From NCBI GenBank assembly GCA_038127535.1, contig JAYPHU010000035.1, positions 1 through 26,143 on the forward strand: a stretch of DNA of 26,143 nucleotides. Reading direction: 5' to 3'. The DNA is from JAYPHU01 sp038127535. Lineage in GTDB: Bacteria > Pseudomonadota > Alphaproteobacteria > Rhodospirillales > UBA2165. Of the stretch, positions 23,435 to 26,143 are shown piece by piece (position 1 is the stretch's first letter; the number at the start of each line of letters is the position of its first letter). The position numbers and the translations under genes were made by a program. The notes beneath the pieces were generated by a model. It did not search any database. It was given only the letters and a program-made list of their open reading frames with translations, and had not been told where the DNA came from.

Positions 23435-25807
23435 TCAGACTTTGCCCAGCGCCTCCAATATCCGTTGCGGCGTAAAAGGCTGACGGTTGACGGTCGCGCC
23501 CAAGGGCCGCAAAGCATCGTTAATACCATTCATGATCGCGGCCGGCGCCCCGGCCGTGCCGGCTTCGCCCGCGCCTTTCGCGCCCAGCTCTGACTCACCC
23601 GTCGGCGACTCCACGTGGCCGACAACGATGTCCGGCATCTCGAACGCCATGGGCACCAGATAATCTGCCATATTGCCGTTCAACAATTGACCTTCCGGGC
23701 TGTACAAGCATTCCTCGTAGAGCGCGCCGCCGATCCCCTGGACTACGCCGCCCCGCACCTGATCATCCACCAGCAGCGGATTGATCACGGTGCCGCAGTC
23801 CTCGACCACCCAATAGTTCCGGAACTTCACCAGACCGATATTCACGTCCACTTCCAGATAGACCGCGTGAATGCCGTTGGTGAAAGCAAACGGGAACTGC
23901 TTAGGCACGTGATGACGGGTAACCACCAGTTCTGCCTGGAAATCCTTGGGCAGGGTATCCGCCCGGTAATAGGCAACACGGCCGATCTCGGCCAGGTCCA
24001 TCCGTTCCCGCCCGTCGGCGTCATCGACGATTTTGTTTTCCCGGATATCCAGAGTCGCCGGATCCGCTTGAAGCATGACACCCGCCACTTCGAGAATGTT
24101 TTCCCGAAGCGCATGGCCGGCCTTCACCGCCGCCTCGCCGGCGATGCCAGTGCCCCGCGAGCCCCAGGTGCCGCCGCCATAGGGAACGTTCTCCGTATCG
24201 CCGGTGATGATCCGCACCTTATCGGGCGTTACGCCAACGGCAGACGCCGCAACTTGGGAGAGGACGGCTTCCGCGCCCTGACCCTGCTCGGTCACGCCGG
24301 AGGCGCAGATGATATTGCCCTTGGCGTCGAGCCGGATGGTGCAGCCATCCTGGGCGGAGATCGGGGCGCCGCCAACGCCATAGAACATGGGACTAGGACT
24401 GGTCACTTCAATCAGCGCGCCGAAACCGATGCCGCGATAGATGCCTTGGTCCCGCGCCGCCGACTGATCCTTGCGCAAATCTTCATAGCCGATCATGCTA
24501 CGCAACTTGGCGATGGCCGCCTCATGGGAGAGCTTCTCGAACGGCATGCCCGTCACCGACCTACACGGATAACCGTCGTCCGGCCGGACGTTCTTTTCCC
24601 GGAACTCCAGCGGGTCCATATCCAGCTTTGCGGCAAGCAGATCCACCAACCCCTCGGTCACAGCGGTGGCGATGGGATGACCAACCGCCCGGTATTGGCA
24701 CATCAGTGCCTTGTTCTGAAAGACAATGCGGGACCGCGCACGGTAGCTGTCGATTTTGTAGACCCCGCCGGTCAGGTTCAGCACCTGGTTGGTCTCAATG
24801 GCGCTGGACCGGGGATACATGGAAAACGGTCCAATCCCCGTGAGGCCATCAATCTCCATCGAGGTAATGTGACCCTCCGCATCCGCCGCCATCCGGGCCT
24901 TGATCACATAGTCACGGGCATGAATATCGGCTTGGAAGCATTCCAACCGGTCCGGCGTATACTTCACCGGCCGCTTGAGCATGAGCGACAAGGCGACCGT
25001 GGAAAATTCATCCCCGTAGGCATGCGCCTTCACCCCGAACGCGCCACCCACATCCTTGCAAATGATCCGGACGCGGTGCTCCTCCAGCCCGAAATGCTTG
25101 GCGTAAAGCGCCTGCACCATGTGCGGGCCCTGTGTCGACTGATAAACGGTCAACATATCCTCGCCGGCGTCATAGTGGGCCAGGACCGACCGCGGCTCCA
25201 TGGTCACGCCGGTATGGCGCCCGAACTGATAAGTCTCTTCTACGACAGCTGCCGCCTCATCGAAGGCTTTGTCCACTTCACCTTCATCAATCACCCGTTG
25301 CCAGCAGAGATTGTCGCCGAGTTCAGGGTGCATTAGATCGGCACTTTCCGCCAGCGTCGCCTCTACATCGGTGAAGGCCGGGAGTTCTTTAAAATCGACC
25401 GCGATCTTTTCGACTGCATCCTCCGCCTGGGCCCGGCTCTGGGCCACCACGGCAGCGACGATTTCGCCCTGCCAGCGGACCCGGTCCATAGCCATGGGGT
25501 ACTGTTCCGCCGACTTCAAGCCCTCGAGGTGGGTCAGCACACCCACCCAAGGCTGGCAAATTTCCGCTACATCCTTGCCCGTCGCGACCAGGAGGACTCC
25601 AGGCGCCGTCTCGGCCTCGCTGGTGTCGATGTTGACGATATCCGCATGGGCGTAGGGAGAGCGGAGATACGCCACGTGCACCATACGCTTCAGCATCACG
25701 TCATCAGTGTAGGTGCTTTGACCATGCAATAGCCGGCGGATATTCGGGCGCGGCACACTGCGTCCGATATATGAATTCGGCCGGTCGTGGACGGTCAGAC
25801 CAGTCAT
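23435..25807 (-). CDS. Molybdenum hydroxylase large subunit, second tandem paralogue
   Basis: A complete 790-residue large subunit of the same family and clearly a tandem duplicate of the downstream gene. It begins MTGLTVHDRPNSYIGRSVPR. Shared blocks include KDVGGAFGVKAHAYGDE, MCQYRAVGHPIATAVTEG, GVTEQGQGAEAVLSQ, the catalytic Glu in GAKGAGEAGTAGAP and NGNMADYLVPMAFEMPDI. Both carry the RAVGHP loop, so substrate preference is probably similar, while differences elsewhere suggest specialisation. The product pairs with the 2Fe-2S subunit encoded only 3 bp upstream and, in most enzymes, with an FAD subunit not seen in this window. Cytoplasmic, hydroxylating a carbon next to a ring nitrogen or an aldehyde. 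Confidence 0.92.
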   Translation of the reverse strand: MTGLTVHDRPNSYIGRSVPRPNIRRLLHGQSTYTDDVMLKRMVHVAYLRSPYAHADIVNIDTSEAETAPGVLLVATGKDVAEICQPWVGVLTHLEGLKSAEQYPMAMDRVRWQGEIVAAVVAQSRAQAEDAVEKIAVDFKELPAFTDVEATLAESADLMHPELGDNLCWQRVIDEGEVDKAFDEAAAVVEETYQFGRHTGVTMEPRSVLAHYDAGEDMLTVYQSTQGPHMVQALYAKHFGLEEHRVRIICKDVGGAFGVKAHAYGDEFSTVALSLMLKRPVKYTPDRLECFQADIHARDYVIKARMAADAEGHITSMEIDGLTGIGPFSMYPRSSAIETNQVLNLTGGVYKIDSYRARSRIVFQNKALMCQYRAVGHPIATAVTEGLVDLLAAKLDMDPLEFREKNVRPDDGYPCRSVTGMPFEKLSHEAAIAKLRSMIGYEDLRKDQSAARDQGIYRGIGFGALIEVTSPSPMFYGVGGAPISAQDGCTIRLDAKGNIICASGVTEQGQGAEAVLSQVAASAVGVTPDKVRIITGDTENVPYGGGTWGSRGTGIAGEAAVKAGHALRENILEVAGVMLQADPATLDIRENKIVDDADGRERMDLAEIGRVAYYRADTLPKDFQAELVVTRHHVPKQFPFAFTNGIHAVYLEVDVNIGLVKFRNYWVVEDCGTVINPLLVDDQVRGGVVQGIGGALYEECLYSPEGQLLNGNMADYLVPMAFEMPDIVVGHVESPTGESELGAKGAGEAGTAGAPAAIMNGINDALRPLGATVNRQPFTPQRILEALGKV

Positions 25808-25810
25808 GGG

Positions 25811-26143
25811 CTAGCGGTTCTTCGCCGTCGTTTCGATGGCGTCGACGATCGCCTGATAACCGGTGCAGCGGCAGTAGTTGCCGGAAATATGCTCCCGGAT
25901 TTCCTCCCGGCTCGGCTTGGCGTTCTTCTTTAGCAAATCCTGCGCGGTCAGAAGCATGCCCGGCGAACAGAACCCGCACTGGGCGGCATTACGTTCATGA
26001 AACGCCGTCTGCAGATCGTCGATCTCGCCGGTGTCGCTGAGGCCCTCAATCGTCTCCACCACGCCACCGTTAGCCTGCACCGCCAAAGTCAGGCAGCCGC
26101 GCACGATCTCGCCGTCGAGGCGCACCGTGCAGGCGCCGCAGAC
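25811..26143 (-). CDS. Molybdenum hydroxylase 2Fe-2S small subunit, N-terminus cut by window edge
   Basis: The last 110 residues of a CoxS/XdhC-type iron-sulfur subunit; the start lies beyond base 26143. Visible are VCGACTVRLDGE, the end of the first plant-type 2Fe-2S site, then CGFCSPGML and GNYCRCTGY, which hold the four cysteines of the second cluster (C-x2-C and C-x-C). It passes electrons from the Mo centre to the FAD subunit or an acceptor. It is followed after 3 bp by the first large-subunit gene, so small and large subunits are cotranscribed. Confidence 0.95.
   Translation of the reverse strand, partial: VCGACTVRLDGEIVRGCLTLAVQANGGVVETIEGLSDTGEIDDLQTAFHERNAAQCGFCSPGMLLTAQDLLKKNAKPSREEIREHISGNYCRCTGYQAIVDAIETTAKNR

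Noticed and set aside
20826..25807. Carbon monoxide dehydrogenase (CoxL)
   Set aside because: The AYRCSFR active-site loop is absent in both paralogues; the loop reads CQYRAVGHP.

Overview
The window is GC-rich and looks like an alphaproteobacterium, probably Rhodospirillales-like and free-living or marine. This rests on codon use, TRAP transport, Mo-hydroxylase genes and an interspersed repeat of the 'GGCTTGACCCGGG' type. It comes from a draft assembly: a 100-N gap at 23069-23168 is flanked by the same 55 bases on both sides.

Layout. 1-128 is the 3' end of a zinc alcohol dehydrogenase, followed by a palindromic repeat region. 440-3120 holds a zinc-type MDR dehydrogenase, a luciferase-like flavin oxidoreductase and a MarR regulator. 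3265-6961 is housekeeping: selD, an IscU-like scaffold, queA and tgt. 6974-7829 has a lipoprotein and a small unknown ORF. 7941-8171 is a non-coding stretch that folds strongly and ends in a terminator, best read as a minus-strand small RNA. 8271-8972 is an OmpR-type response regulator with a puzzling start. 8990-16741 is a divergently transcribed catabolic block. On the minus strand lies a cyclase-family hydrolase with a lysine-rich tail. On the plus strand lies a nine-gene run: amidase, alpha/beta hydrolase, 3-hydroxyisobutyrate-dehydrogenase-like reductase, PuuE-like deacetylase, RidA-like protein, Nu-class GST, DUF1330 protein, cupin and VOC protein. Next come a FrnE/DsbA-like protein (minus), a TRAP transporter (dctQ, dctM, dctP) and two tandem paralogous molybdenum-hydroxylase large subunits with a 2Fe-2S small subunit (minus, running off the window).

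The most interesting result is two genes that only make sense if in-frame TGA is read as selenocysteine. selD has TGA at codon 17, the position of the catalytic Cys17 of E. coli SelD. The FrnE/DsbA-like gene at 16745-17365 has TGA at codon 15, giving a Sec-Pro-Trp-Cys active site in place of Cys-Pro-Trp-Cys. Each TGA is followed at the right distance by a short hairpin with a G in its apical loop, as expected of a bacterial SECIS element. A standard gene caller truncates both proteins and loses their catalytic ends.

Working model (inference): a TRAP system imports an organic acid or ring compound, Mo-hydroxylases oxidise it, and the cyclase, PuuE-like protein, amidase and alpha/beta hydrolase open or trim amide or lactone bonds. 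The reductase, RidA, cupin and VOC proteins would handle intermediates, while the GST and the selenoprotein provide thiol redox chemistry. The substrate cannot be named from sequence alone.
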